Shown piece after piece: positions 9,910 to 18,311 of a DNA stretch of 40,730 nucleotides; within the stretch, counting starts at the first letter, position 1, and the number at the start of each line of letters is the position of its first letter. The notes beneath the pieces were generated by a model. It saw only the letters and a list, made by a program, of their open reading frames with translations. It had not been told where the DNA came from and ran no database searches. Location of the stretch: positions 1 to 40,730 of the forward strand of contig JACRCU010000115.1 of NCBI GenBank assembly GCA_016218865.1, read 5' to 3'. A program made the position numbers and the translations under genes. The stretch is from Deltaproteobacteria bacterium (GTDB lineage: Bacteria > Myxococcota_A > UBA9042).

Positions 9910-12117
9910 CTAAGCGGCGATCGGCCGACCGAAGTGGGTGCGCGTCTGGATGCCGGCCGCCTTGAGCAGCGCCGTGGGCAGGCTGCCGCCGATCGAAACC
10001 AGGACGTCGTCGGCTTGGAACTCTGCGCCATCCTTCAGCTTGACCCGGTCGGCCAGGATCTCGGTCAGACCCGTATTCAAGTGCAGCGCAATGCGCCCGG
10101 CGGCGACCTGGGCGTCGAGCAGCTCGCGGTTGCGGGCCTTGGCGCGGTCGAACACGTCGCGGCGGTGGATCAGGTGCACCGCGCTGGCACCGGCCGTCGC
10201 GCATGCCAGCGCCGCCTCCAGCGCCGAGTCGCCGCCGCCGACCACGCACACGTGGCGATCGCGCATCTGCTCGGGATCCTGCAGGTTGTAGCTGACGTGC
10301 GGCAGGTCCTCGCCCGGCACCCCCGCGCGCATCGGCGTGCCGCGCCGGCCCAGGCACAGCAGCACCCGCCGCGCCCGCCACTGCTGGCCCTTGGCCTTGA
10401 CCGCGAAGCCCGTTCCGCAGGCATCGGCCTCCAAACCCTCGATCGCGACACCAAAAACGATGTTCGGCTTGTGGGTGGCCTTGAGCATGGCAAAGAAGTC
10501 GACCAGCTCCTCTTTGAACACGTTGAAGAAACGCGCGTTGCCGTGCAGCGGCATGTGCATCGGCGCCGTCATCACCAGCTTGCGGCGCGGGTAGTGGCGC
10601 ACCGCCCCGCCGATGTCCGGCTCCTGCTCCACGGTCAGGTAGTCGAGCCCCTGCTCTTGGGCCGCGAGCGACGCCGCCAGACCGGCCGGACCGGCGCCGA
10701 CGATGAGCAAGTCCAGCATGCCCTCGGGCAGCGCACCGCGGTCGCGCTCGCGGTCGCGGGCAATGAAGCCCACCGCCTGGGTCGCCTGTTCCACGGCGTT
10801 GCGCACCAGGCCCATGCCGGTCAGCTCGCCGGCCAGGAAGATGCCGGGGGTCGAGGCCTCGTAGTTCGGCGCCACGTCAGGGATATCCACGCCGCGCTTG
10901 AGCGTGCCGAACACGAGCGAAATCGCGCCGACCGGACAATTGGCGGCGCAGGCGCCGTGGCCGATGCAGTGGCTGGGCTCGGCGAGCTGGCCGCGGCCCT
11001 CGACCAGCGCCAGGATGTCGCCCTCGGGGCACGAGGCCACGCAAGCCGCGCTGGCCATGCACTTGTTGGGATCGACCCACGGGTGCAGGGTCGGCGGCGG
11101 CTCGGGCGGCGGACCTACGTTCTTGATCTTGGCAGCGGCCTTGCCACGGCGGTACAGCCGGCGCCAGCGACCTTCCCAGGCGCCAAAGCCCGCCAGGATT
11201 GCGACCAGGCCTGCGCCCCATGCCCAGGTTGGCCCGGGCAGATCCCAGCGGTAGCCGTGGGCAAAGGCGCTGCGAATGTGCAAGAAGGCCGTCGCCACCA
11301 TCACCAGCGCCGCCAGAAGGTGGATCAGGCGCCAGCGCCGGAGCAAGGCCGAGGCTGCCGCCGCCAGCGCCAGCTCTTGGCCGGTACGGAGCAGCTCGAT
11401 CGCCAAGTGACGCACCTGCTGCCGGCGCTCGCCCTGCAACTCGGCCGCCTCGCGCCGCAGCCAGCGCGCCACCCACAGCGGCCCCAGCAGCCGCCGCGCC
11501 GGGCCCAGCAGCAGGTGGACAAAGCCGCGGCGGGCACTGGCCTTGCTCTCGATGCGGGTGCGCTCCGCCAAGCTCTCCAGCGCTTCGCGGCCTTCGGGCC
11601 ACAGTTCGCGCAGCTCGACCAGCAGCGCCGAGCCGCGTCCGCGCAGCCCGTCCGGGTCTTCCTGGCCAAAGGCGGTGTGCGGCACCAGCGCGTAGATGTA
11701 GCGACCGATGACGCCCGTGGCGAGCAGCGCGATCACCGCCAGCGCCGACCAGCGCGCCGCCTCGCTGGTCATGCGAAAGTTGGCGTGCAGAAGCAGCATT
11801 CCGCCGCCCAGCAGGCCAAAGAACACGTGCGCGCTCATCCAGTGGCGCAGGTGGCCCCACTTGTGCCACGAGCGCAGCCGCCGGCGCAGACCGTAGGCCA
11901 AGTTGGCCAGGAACATCGCGACCGCCAGGGTACCCAGGGCGCGGCCCACCGGCCCGGCCGAGCGCCACCGGTCGTACCACGGATGGTCCAGCTGGGCGTC
12001 GCCGACCACCTCGTAGAAGTCGCGGGCGTAGTGGTAGACCGCGCCGACCAACAGCGCCACCAGCGCGAACAGCAGCAGGTCGATGGTGGTCTGGCGCAAG
12101 CGCCGCGGCGGAGCCAT
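9910..12117 (-). CDS. Membrane b-type/ferredoxin/FAD-NAD(P)H oxidoreductase fusion
   Basis: A 735-residue fusion and last gene of the cytochrome operon. Residues 1-320 contain about six hydrophobic helices with His pairs inside or next to them (for example H97 and H111), resembling a diheme b or ferric-reductase-like membrane domain. Residues 345-400 form a ferredoxin-like domain. Its two Cys motifs read C353-x5-C359-x3-C363-P and C384-x5-C390-x3-C394-P, so the usual second Cys of each is Ser356 and His387. Residues 465-735 are a thioredoxin-reductase-like FAD/NAD(P) module with LLIVGAGPAGLAAS and VCVVGGGDSALEAA. It would pass electrons between NAD(P)H or another flavin donor and the membrane. 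It starts 15 bases after the beta-barrel gene, with GAGG upstream. Haem binding is inferred; the Fe-S and FAD assignments are good. Confidence 0.85.
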   Translation of the reverse strand: MAPPRRLRQTTIDLLLFALVALLVGAVYHYARDFYEVVGDAQLDHPWYDRWRSAGPVGRALGTLAVAMFLANLAYGLRRRLRSWHKWGHLRHWMSAHVFFGLLGGGMLLLHANFRMTSEAARWSALAVIALLATGVIGRYIYALVPHTAFGQEDPDGLRGRGSALLVELRELWPEGREALESLAERTRIESKASARRGFVHLLLGPARRLLGPLWVARWLRREAAELQGERRQQVRHLAIELLRTGQELALAAAASALLRRWRLIHLLAALVMVATAFLHIRSAFAHGYRWDLPGPTWAWGAGLVAILAGFGAWEGRWRRLYRRGKAAAKIKNVGPPPEPPPTLHPWVDPNKCMASAACVASCPEGDILALVEGRGQLAEPSHCIGHGACAANCPVGAISLVFGTLKRGVDIPDVAPNYEASTPGIFLAGELTGMGLVRNAVEQATQAVGFIARDRERDRGALPEGMLDLLIVGAGPAGLAASLAAQEQGLDYLTVEQEPDIGGAVRHYPRRKLVMTAPMHMPLHGNARFFNVFKEELVDFFAMLKATHKPNIVFGVAIEGLEADACGTGFAVKAKGQQWRARRVLLCLGRRGTPMRAGVPGEDLPHVSYNLQDPEQMRDRHVCVVGGGDSALEAALACATAGASAVHLIHRRDVFDRAKARNRELLDAQVAAGRIALHLNTGLTEILADRVKLKDGAEFQADDVLVSIGGSLPTALLKAAGIQTRTHFGRPIAA

Positions 12118-12132
12118 GGCAAGCCTCTGCAG

Positions 12133-13830
12133 TTAGAGCCGATAGGTGAGGGTGGCGGTGGCGTCGAGCCAGTTGCTCTGCGCCGGCACGTCGGTCCACA
12201 GCGTCTGGCGGCCGCCGACCGACACGCCGACGATCCACGGATAGCGGCCCCAGTCCATGCCCGCGCGCACGTCCAGCGCTTCGGCGCTGCTGCTGCTCGT
12301 CTCGACGCGGTCGTGCGACCAGCGCAGGCGGGCGTGCCAGCGCCAGCGCGGCCCCGGCGACCAGTCCGCGCCGGCCGAGAGCGAGCCGCCCGACAGATAG
12401 GGACCAGTCTGCAACACTGCGACAAGTTGACTGTTCCAGTTCGCCCCGGGCCAATTCGGCCGCACGGCTTGCAGGGTGCCGCCAAAGCGCCAGCTTTCCC
12501 ACGGATCTTCGGACGCGGTCAGGCTGCTCCACAGGGCGGTCGAGGTCTGCCAGCCGCGCCAGGCCGGCATTTCGAGCCAGCCCGCCAGCGCGTGGCTGGT
12601 CGCGGTACTCCAGCCCTGGTTGGGCAGCAACCACGCCAACTCCCTGGTGAGTTCGCTGCGCAGGAAGGTGTAGCGCAGGCGCGGCCGCCAGGCACCCAGC
12701 CAGGCCGGGGCGTAGTCGACCATGCCGCGGAGCGGTCGCCAGCCTGCTGTAGTGGGCGCCTGGTCGGCCCAAGCCGTGCCGCTCAGGTCGGCCTGACCGG
12801 CGGCCCACTGCAAGTCCCCTTGCAGCAAGCCCAAACGTGGGTGCTCGGCCCGCCACAGCACGGCGCCCAGCTGGCGATCCCAGCCGCCCGCGACCTTGCC
12901 CGTCGACCAATCGGCGCCGATCACACCTTGCCAGCCGGCCAGGGTACCGCGCAGCCGCGCCGCGCCGCCCACCCGCCACGCATCCTGGCGGAAGCCGGTG
13001 CTGACGATCGACGGCAACAGCCCGCCAAAGCCGGTGATTTCCAGCTGCGGCAGTGGCCGCACCAACAGGGTGGCGCCGTCCACCGTCGCCGAGCCCGCGC
13101 CCTCGGGCACCCAGACCCGGCCCAGCGCCGCGCCCCAGGCCCGCGCGGCAGTAGGATCGACCGACAGCTGGGCCTGTCGCACCTGCAGCGCCCGCCGCTC
13201 GTTCGAGCCCGGCTGCGCCAGCCACTGCTCGACCCACACCGCCGCATCGTGCCGCCACGACAGCGGCGAGCCGAAAATACCCTGCCACTGCAGGTTGTTG
13301 CCGATTCGCAGCAGCGCCCACTGCTCGCCCTGGCCCCCGCGCAGCCCGGCCGCGACCACCGTCACCTGGCCGTCCAGCCGCCGATCCGGGTCCTGGCCGC
13401 GCGGACGCGGGTCGTCGATCCACGGCGTCTGCTGGCGCGACCAGGCCTGCCACTGCTCGGCCAGGGCCCGCTCGCGGGCGGCGTCCTTGGCGTCCTTGGC
13501 TGGCGCGACCTTCCACGGCTCGCGCGGCGCGGCCGCCACCGGGGCACTCCCCACGGGCACACTGACCTTTTGATGTGGCTTAGCGCCCGCCGCTTGGTCG
13601 GACTGCAGGCGGGCGTGCTGTCCGACCACCTCCACCACCTGGAGCGGCCGCCCCTTGGCCACCAGCGTCAATTGGGCGCCTTTCTCCAGGCGCTCGCCGG
13701 GCTCCAGGCGCAAGAACACTTCGCGGCCCGCCGCCGCCACGCCCACCACCTCGGCGGCCGCGGCCACCTGGGGCAGTCCGAGACCCGCTGCCAGCAGCAA
13801 GCCGGCCGTGTTGGTGGGCAGTCGTCTCAT
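12133..13830 (-). CDS. Predicted outer-membrane beta-barrel of the cytochrome operon
   Basis: A 565-residue exported protein. The signal peptide covers residues 1-27 (ending AAAAEV). A small beta-rich domain of about 65 residues follows, then a charged linker (about 85-155). The remaining 400 residues are rich in alternating aromatic/Gly strands typical of a porin-like barrel (repeated W, Y and GxxxxW patterns), and the last strand ends TLTYRL. By position it resembles the MtrB/PioB/OmbB-type barrels that hold multihaem cytochromes across the outer membrane, although no family similarity could be established. The ATG at 13830 overlaps the TGA of the preceding cytochrome gene (ATGA), so its translation is coupled. 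The barrel call is inferred from strand pattern and context. Confidence 0.65.
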   Translation of the reverse strand: MRRLPTNTAGLLLAAGLGLPQVAAAAEVVGVAAAGREVFLRLEPGERLEKGAQLTLVAKGRPLQVVEVVGQHARLQSDQAAGAKPHQKVSVPVGSAPVAAAPREPWKVAPAKDAKDAARERALAEQWQAWSRQQTPWIDDPRPRGQDPDRRLDGQVTVVAAGLRGGQGEQWALLRIGNNLQWQGIFGSPLSWRHDAAVWVEQWLAQPGSNERRALQVRQAQLSVDPTAARAWGAALGRVWVPEGAGSATVDGATLLVRPLPQLEITGFGGLLPSIVSTGFRQDAWRVGGAARLRGTLAGWQGVIGADWSTGKVAGGWDRQLGAVLWRAEHPRLGLLQGDLQWAAGQADLSGTAWADQAPTTAGWRPLRGMVDYAPAWLGAWRPRLRYTFLRSELTRELAWLLPNQGWSTATSHALAGWLEMPAWRGWQTSTALWSSLTASEDPWESWRFGGTLQAVRPNWPGANWNSQLVAVLQTGPYLSGGSLSAGADWSPGPRWRWHARLRWSHDRVETSSSSAEALDVRAGMDWGRYPWIVGVSVGGRQTLWTDVPAQSNWLDATATLTYRL

Positions 13831-15374
13831 TCCTTGCCGTCGGGATGGCACTTGACACAGGCCGCGCTGGAGTACACGTAGCCGCTCACTTCGCCAGCGT
13901 GCTTGCTGTTGGTCTTGCTGGCGGTGTGGCAGCCGCCGCTGATGCAGGAGAATGCAGCAAAATTAGCCGGATTGGTGTGGCATTTGTTGCAGGTCAGCTT
14001 GTGCTTGCCGCTGGTGATGGGGAATTGGTGCGCCGGATAGCCGGCCGGGCTCCAGCCCGCGGTGGTGTGGCAGGTCTGGCAAGTGGTCGGCAGTCCAAGT
14101 GATTTGTGGTTCGGGTTGGTGGCGGCGTTGTAGTCGGGCTGGTGGCAGCCGCTGCAGACCTTGGACGGCTTGACCCCGGGGCTGGTGTGGCACGACTCGC
14201 ACGGCGCGGTGGCGTGCTTGTTGGTCAGGGGGTAGTACTGGTTGTGATCGAATCCGCTGGCCGGCTGCCAGCCTGTAGTGCTGTGGCACGACTCGCAGGT
14301 GGTGGGGAAGCCTACCTTGCTGTGGTTCGGGTTGGTGGTGCCCTGGTACGCCGGCAGGTGGCAGCCGCTGCAGACCTTGGTGGGCTTGTCGCCGGGGGTC
14401 TGGTGGCAGCCCCCACAGGCGGCGGTCTTGTGCTTGCCGGTGAGCGGGAAGAACTTGTCGTGGTCGACGTTGGTCGCCGGCTGCCAGGCGCTGGTGCTGT
14501 GGCAGGTCTCGCAAGTCTGTGGAAATCCTACCGTTGCGTGGTTGGGGCTGGTGGTTGCCTGGTATTGCTGCAGGTGGCACGAGGCGCACACCTTGGCCGG
14601 CTTCATCCACGGGTCCGAGTGGCAGTTCTCGCACGCCGTGGTCAGGTGCTTGCCGGTCAGCGGGTAGGCCAGGTCGTGGTCGAACCCGGGCGCCGGTTGC
14701 CAGGCAAACGTGTTGTGGCACTGGGCGCAATCGCTCGAAAACCCAACATTTTTGTGGGTCGGCTTGCTCGTCGCGTCGTAGTTGCCCTGATGGCAGCCGC
14801 TGCACACCTTGGGCGGCTGGTCGCCGGGGGTCTTGTGGCAGGCGTCGCACGCTAGACCCTTGTGCTTGCCAGTCAGCGGGTAGAACAGGTCGTGGTCGAT
14901 GCCCACCGCGGGCTTCCAGGCCAAGGTGCTGTGGCAATTCTGGCAGGTTTTTGGGGTGTTCTGCTGCACGTGGTTGGGCTGCTGGGCACCTTCGTAGTCC
15001 TTGAGGTGGCAGCTCACGCAGGCCGAGTCGAGCGTGACCGAAAAATCGCCGTGGCACTGCGCGCAAGCCGGCCCCACGTGCTTGCCCGTCAGCGGCCAGA
15101 TCTCTTGGTGATCGAAACCCGTCGCCGGCTGCCAAGCGGTGTTGCTGTGGCAGGTTCCGCACTTGAGACCGAATTGCAGGACCTTGTGCGGCGGCTTGGA
15201 CGAGTTCTGGTACTCGTGCAGGTGGCAGCCGTAGCAGGTCTGCCCCGCCACCGTTGGCGTCGCGGCACTCTGGGAACTGGTCGATTGGCAGCCGGCGAGG
15301 AACGCGAGCAGCGCCAGGATCACCAGCGCCGCCGCCCCCTTTCGCCGTTCATTGGTGCTTGCCGTGACAGTCAT
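13827..15374 (-). CDS. 20-haem lipoprotein cytochrome c
   Basis: A 515-residue cytochrome with 19 CxxCH motifs and one CX4CH motif, all potential covalent c-haem sites. The N-terminus has a hydrophobic stretch and the lipobox LAGC (lipidated Cys29), so it is a lipoprotein, probably on the outer membrane. Residues 47-476 are six tandem units of 72 residues (the last 70) with three haem motifs each and a conserved pattern of the type DHxxxYPLTGKH, whose His residues are likely axial ligands. The start at 15374 lies 26 bases inside the end of the upstream cytochrome gene; the stop overlaps the barrel gene start. It probably forms the surface end of a haem wire. Localisation and electron-transfer role are inference. 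Confidence 0.93.
   Translation of the reverse strand: MTVTASTNERRKGAAALVILALLAFLAGCQSTSSQSAATPTVAGQTCYGCHLHEYQNSSKPPHKVLQFGLKCGTCHSNTAWQPATGFDHQEIWPLTGKHVGPACAQCHGDFSVTLDSACVSCHLKDYEGAQQPNHVQQNTPKTCQNCHSTLAWKPAVGIDHDLFYPLTGKHKGLACDACHKTPGDQPPKVCSGCHQGNYDATSKPTHKNVGFSSDCAQCHNTFAWQPAPGFDHDLAYPLTGKHLTTACENCHSDPWMKPAKVCASCHLQQYQATTSPNHATVGFPQTCETCHSTSAWQPATNVDHDKFFPLTGKHKTAACGGCHQTPGDKPTKVCSGCHLPAYQGTTNPNHSKVGFPTTCESCHSTTGWQPASGFDHNQYYPLTNKHATAPCESCHTSPGVKPSKVCSGCHQPDYNAATNPNHKSLGLPTTCQTCHTTAGWSPAGYPAHQFPITSGKHKLTCNKCHTNPANFAAFSCISGGCHTASKTNSKHAGEVSGYVYSSAACVKCHPDGKE
13947..15236 (-). repeat. Six tandem 216-bp (72-residue, three-haem) units
   Basis: Inside the 20-haem gene, units begin at each of CYGCH, CVSCH, CSGCH, CASCH, CSGCH and CSGCH. 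The first five are exactly 72 codons with no insertion or deletion; the sixth is 70. This is clear internal duplication of a three-haem module. Confidence 0.9.
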
Positions 15375-16386
15375 AGCATGCCCCCGAGTTCCAAGAGTAG
15401 TTGCCAACTTCGCCGTGCTCCTTTGCCATCGCCGCCTGGTTGTGCTCGTGGCAGCTGGTGCAAATCAAGGTGTTGCGGTCGTACCCTCCGCCGTGGCAGG
15501 CGGCACAGCCTAGCCCGGCGTGCTCGCCCGAGCTGATGCGGTAGAAGCCGTCGTGCCAGGTGGCCTTGAGCACATGCCAGCCCAGCGCTGTATGACAGTT
15601 GTCGCATGTGGTCGAAAAGTTCATTTGTTTGTGATCGGGGTGGGCGGTGGCGGTCAGTGCGCCGTGGCAACCGACGCAGGCGCCGCTCTTGCCCTTGAAA
15701 AGGCCGCCGCCGTGGCAGGTATCGCAGCTCAGCTGGCCGTGCTTGCCGTCCAGGGGCCACCAGACGGCGTGGTTGACCCGCGCCGGACTCCAGGCAAAGG
15801 TGCCGTGGCAGGTCTGGCAACCGGGGCCAAAGCCCGGCGAGCGGTGGTCCGGCATTTTGACGGCCAGGGCCAGGTTCTGGTGGCAGTCCCCGCACACGCT
15901 GGGCGTTCCGCGGTACACGGTGCCGCCCAGCCGGGTGTGGCAGGCGCGGCAGTCGGTGGCGGTGTGGGCGCCGGTCAGGGGGAAGCGCGACGTCTCGTGC
16001 GAGGGCAGGCTGCGCGGCGCCAGCCAGTTGGTGGCCGAGTGGCAGTTGGCGCAGGTTTCGCCCAACTCGCCGCGGTGCGGATCGCGGTGGCATTGTTCAC
16101 AGGTTTTGGGGACCTTGGCCTGGCTGCGCTCCGCCGGGCGGTGGCAGCCGCTGCACGGGGCGCGAGCGTGGGCGCCGGTGAGCGGGTTGCCGGTCTTGGC
16201 GTGATCGAAGACCACGTTGTCGCTCAGCCGCGACCAACCCGCGGTCTGGTGGCAGGGGGCACAGGCCCAGGGATCGCCGCCGGTCGCCGTCGGCTTGGCT
16301 TTGGGTTCGGCAGCTTGCAGCGGGGCCGCGAGCGCAATCCACGCCAGCGCCGCCGCGATGACCCCGACGAGTGCGCGCGCCGTCAT
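15349..16386 (-). CDS. 13-haem periplasmic cytochrome c
   Basis: A 345-residue exported cytochrome with a signal peptide (residues 1-25, ending LQAAEP) and 13 CxxCH motifs, from CAPCH near residue 40 to CYDCH close to the C-terminus. Several modules follow the form HxxxxxPLxGxHxxxxCxxCH, as in the two neighbouring cytochromes. There is no lipobox or transmembrane anchor, so a soluble periplasmic or complex-bound protein is likely. The frame is open far upstream, but the ATG at 16386 is chosen because it directly precedes the signal peptide and overlaps the stop of the 23-haem gene (ATGA). It probably links the 23- and 20-haem proteins. Confidence 0.92.
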   Translation of the reverse strand: MTARALVGVIAAALAWIALAAPLQAAEPKAKPTATGGDPWACAPCHQTAGWSRLSDNVVFDHAKTGNPLTGAHARAPCSGCHRPAERSQAKVPKTCEQCHRDPHRGELGETCANCHSATNWLAPRSLPSHETSRFPLTGAHTATDCRACHTRLGGTVYRGTPSVCGDCHQNLALAVKMPDHRSPGFGPGCQTCHGTFAWSPARVNHAVWWPLDGKHGQLSCDTCHGGGLFKGKSGACVGCHGALTATAHPDHKQMNFSTTCDNCHTALGWHVLKATWHDGFYRISSGEHAGLGCAACHGGGYDRNTLICTSCHEHNQAAMAKEHGEVGNYSWNSGACYDCHGKHQ

Positions 16387-18236
16387 GGTTGCCTCCGCGG
16401 CAGGTGCGGGTTGCGGTGGCACTGCTCGCACGCGGTCACGCCGATGCGATAGAAGGTGACGGCGCGGCCCTCGGCGGCCGGTCGGTCCGGGTGGCACTTG
16501 CCGCAGGCCACCTGTGCGTGGCGACCGTCCAGGGCAAAGCGGGTGCGGCTGTGGTCGAACTGGGCGATCTTGAAGGTTGCGTCGGGGCGGTGGCAGTCGT
16601 CGCAGTTGCGCACGGGCTCGCTGGACACGAACTGGCCGGCGTGGCGATCGGCGTGGCAGCCCTGGCAACTCTGCTTGCCACCTGCAAATTGCACGGGCTG
16701 GTCGGGTGCCGGCCGCAAGTGGCAGGCCTGGCAGGTGGGCTTGGCGTGGCCGCCGACCAGGGCAAAGCGGGTCTTGTTGTGGTCGAAGCGCGACGCCGGG
16801 ACGAAGGCCAGGTTGGTGTGGCAGCTCTCGCACGGCCGGACCTTGGCGTCGGTGCGGAACTGGCCGCCGTGCACGTCCTTGTGGCAGCTGGCGCAGTCCT
16901 GCGGCAGGTCGCGCAACTGGGCGACTTTGCTACCGTCGGGCGCGATGTCACCGCCCTTTGGCTGGGGGCGGTGGCAGCCCGCGCACGCCACCACCCGGTG
17001 GGCGCCTTCCAGCGGGTAGCGCGCCTGGCCGTGCTGGTCCACGCCGTAGTCGGCGGGCGCGAAGCCCTGCACCGTGTGGCAGGTCTCGCAGCGATCGCCC
17101 TTGGCCACCGACTTGAACGGTCCGCCGTGGGGATCTTTGTGGCAGTCCAGGCAGGTGTCGCCGTCGCGGCCCAGGTACTTCTTGGCGTAACTGCCGCTTC
17201 CGGCGTGGCAGCTGCTGCACGCGACCTTCTTGTGCAGGCCCACCAGCGGGTAGTGGGTGCTGTCGTGGTTCCACGGAGCGCCCGACAGCATGCGAAAGTC
17301 GAAGAAACCGTGACACTTCTTGCAGTCCTGGCCAAAGCGCCGCTCGTGCGGGTCCTTGTGGCAGGCGGCGCACGCCGCGTCGACCGGACCAAAGCCCGGC
17401 TTGCCGCCGGCCTTGGCCGCGCCCGCGCTGGGTTTGTGGCACTTTTCGCAAGCAATTTCGGCATGTTGCCCAAGAAGGGGCAGGCGCGTGCGCTGGTGCA
17501 GCTCCAGGGCCGAGCCACGGCTGACCTTGGCCCAGTCGTCGTTGCCGTGGCAGTCCTTGCAGTCCTTGCCGCCAGCGTGGCCGGCCTTGGGCTCGCGGTG
17601 GCAGTCCGAACAGGCGGCGAAGGCGATGCCGCGGAATTTGCCTTTAATGCCCGTCGCTTCGTGGCACTTCTGGCAGGCGACGTTCTTGTGCTTGCCCACC
17701 AGCTTCATGCGCGCGGTGTTGTGGTCGAAGCGGTCGGCGCCGGCGAATTTCTTTTCGCTGTGGCAGGCTTCGCACTTGCTGCCCAGGCTGGGCTGGTGGC
17801 TGTCGCGGTGGCAGCTGCCGCAGGTGGTCTTCAGGCCCATCCAGTGCTGCGGCAGGGTGTGGCAGGCCTTGCAGGCGACGATGGCGTGGGCCGACTGCAA
17901 CACGAAGCCCGTCTCGCCGTGGTCGAAGGTCTTGGGCGGCGTCCCGCGCACCCTGGCAAAGTCGCGCCCGCGGTGATCGCGGTGGCAGCCGGCGCAGGTC
18001 TTCTTGGCGGCCTGGGCCTGGTTCCAGTGGTACTTGGAAGTCTTGGCGACCTTGTGGCACTCCAGGCACTTGTCGTCACTGGCGCCCTTGCCTTCGCTGT
18101 GGCACTTCTCGCACTGCTGGTCGTACTTGGCGTGGGCGCTGGCCAGCGGACCGGGCGAGGTGAACTCCTGTCCCTGCGCAGCAGCGCTCCAGAGCAACGC
18201 GACCGCCGTCACCAGCAGGCAAATCCGTAACGGCAT
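16383..18236 (-). CDS. 23-haem periplasmic cytochrome c
   Basis: A 617-residue exported cytochrome and first gene of the five-gene operon. The signal peptide covers residues 1-22 (ending AAAQGQE). It contains 23 CxxCH motifs, from CEKCH near residue 42 to CEQCH near the C-terminus. The module FDHxxTRFxLxGxHAxxxCxxCH recurs, as in large geobacterial cytochromes, with CHxDxHxGQF modules between. The many extra His residues provide candidate axial ligands. No lipobox or membrane helix beyond the signal is seen. It should act in the periplasm, taking or delivering electrons along the stacked haems. The cytochrome assignment is certain; partners and potentials are unknown. Confidence 0.94.
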   Translation of the reverse strand: MPLRICLLVTAVALLWSAAAQGQEFTSPGPLASAHAKYDQQCEKCHSEGKGASDDKCLECHKVAKTSKYHWNQAQAAKKTCAGCHRDHRGRDFARVRGTPPKTFDHGETGFVLQSAHAIVACKACHTLPQHWMGLKTTCGSCHRDSHQPSLGSKCEACHSEKKFAGADRFDHNTARMKLVGKHKNVACQKCHEATGIKGKFRGIAFAACSDCHREPKAGHAGGKDCKDCHGNDDWAKVSRGSALELHQRTRLPLLGQHAEIACEKCHKPSAGAAKAGGKPGFGPVDAACAACHKDPHERRFGQDCKKCHGFFDFRMLSGAPWNHDSTHYPLVGLHKKVACSSCHAGSGSYAKKYLGRDGDTCLDCHKDPHGGPFKSVAKGDRCETCHTVQGFAPADYGVDQHGQARYPLEGAHRVVACAGCHRPQPKGGDIAPDGSKVAQLRDLPQDCASCHKDVHGGQFRTDAKVRPCESCHTNLAFVPASRFDHNKTRFALVGGHAKPTCQACHLRPAPDQPVQFAGGKQSCQGCHADRHAGQFVSSEPVRNCDDCHRPDATFKIAQFDHSRTRFALDGRHAQVACGKCHPDRPAAEGRAVTFYRIGVTACEQCHRNPHLPRRQP

Positions 18237-18311
18237 CCCAGCGGCACTCCCCGCCGCCCGGTTATTGCCCAGGGCGGCCCAGCGCCACGATAGCGGCGGA
18301 GCCCACCTCGG

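Noticed and set aside
9934-13881. Open frame of 1315 codons on the plus strand across the oxidoreductase and barrel genes
   Set aside because: It mirrors the minus-strand genes in GC-rich DNA, is Arg/Ala/Gln-rich without recognisable domains, and the minus strand has clear families, signal peptides and coupled starts.
13947-15236. CRISPR-like periodic repeat
   Set aside because: The 216-bp periodicity is coding duplication of a haem module, not short repeats with unique spacers.
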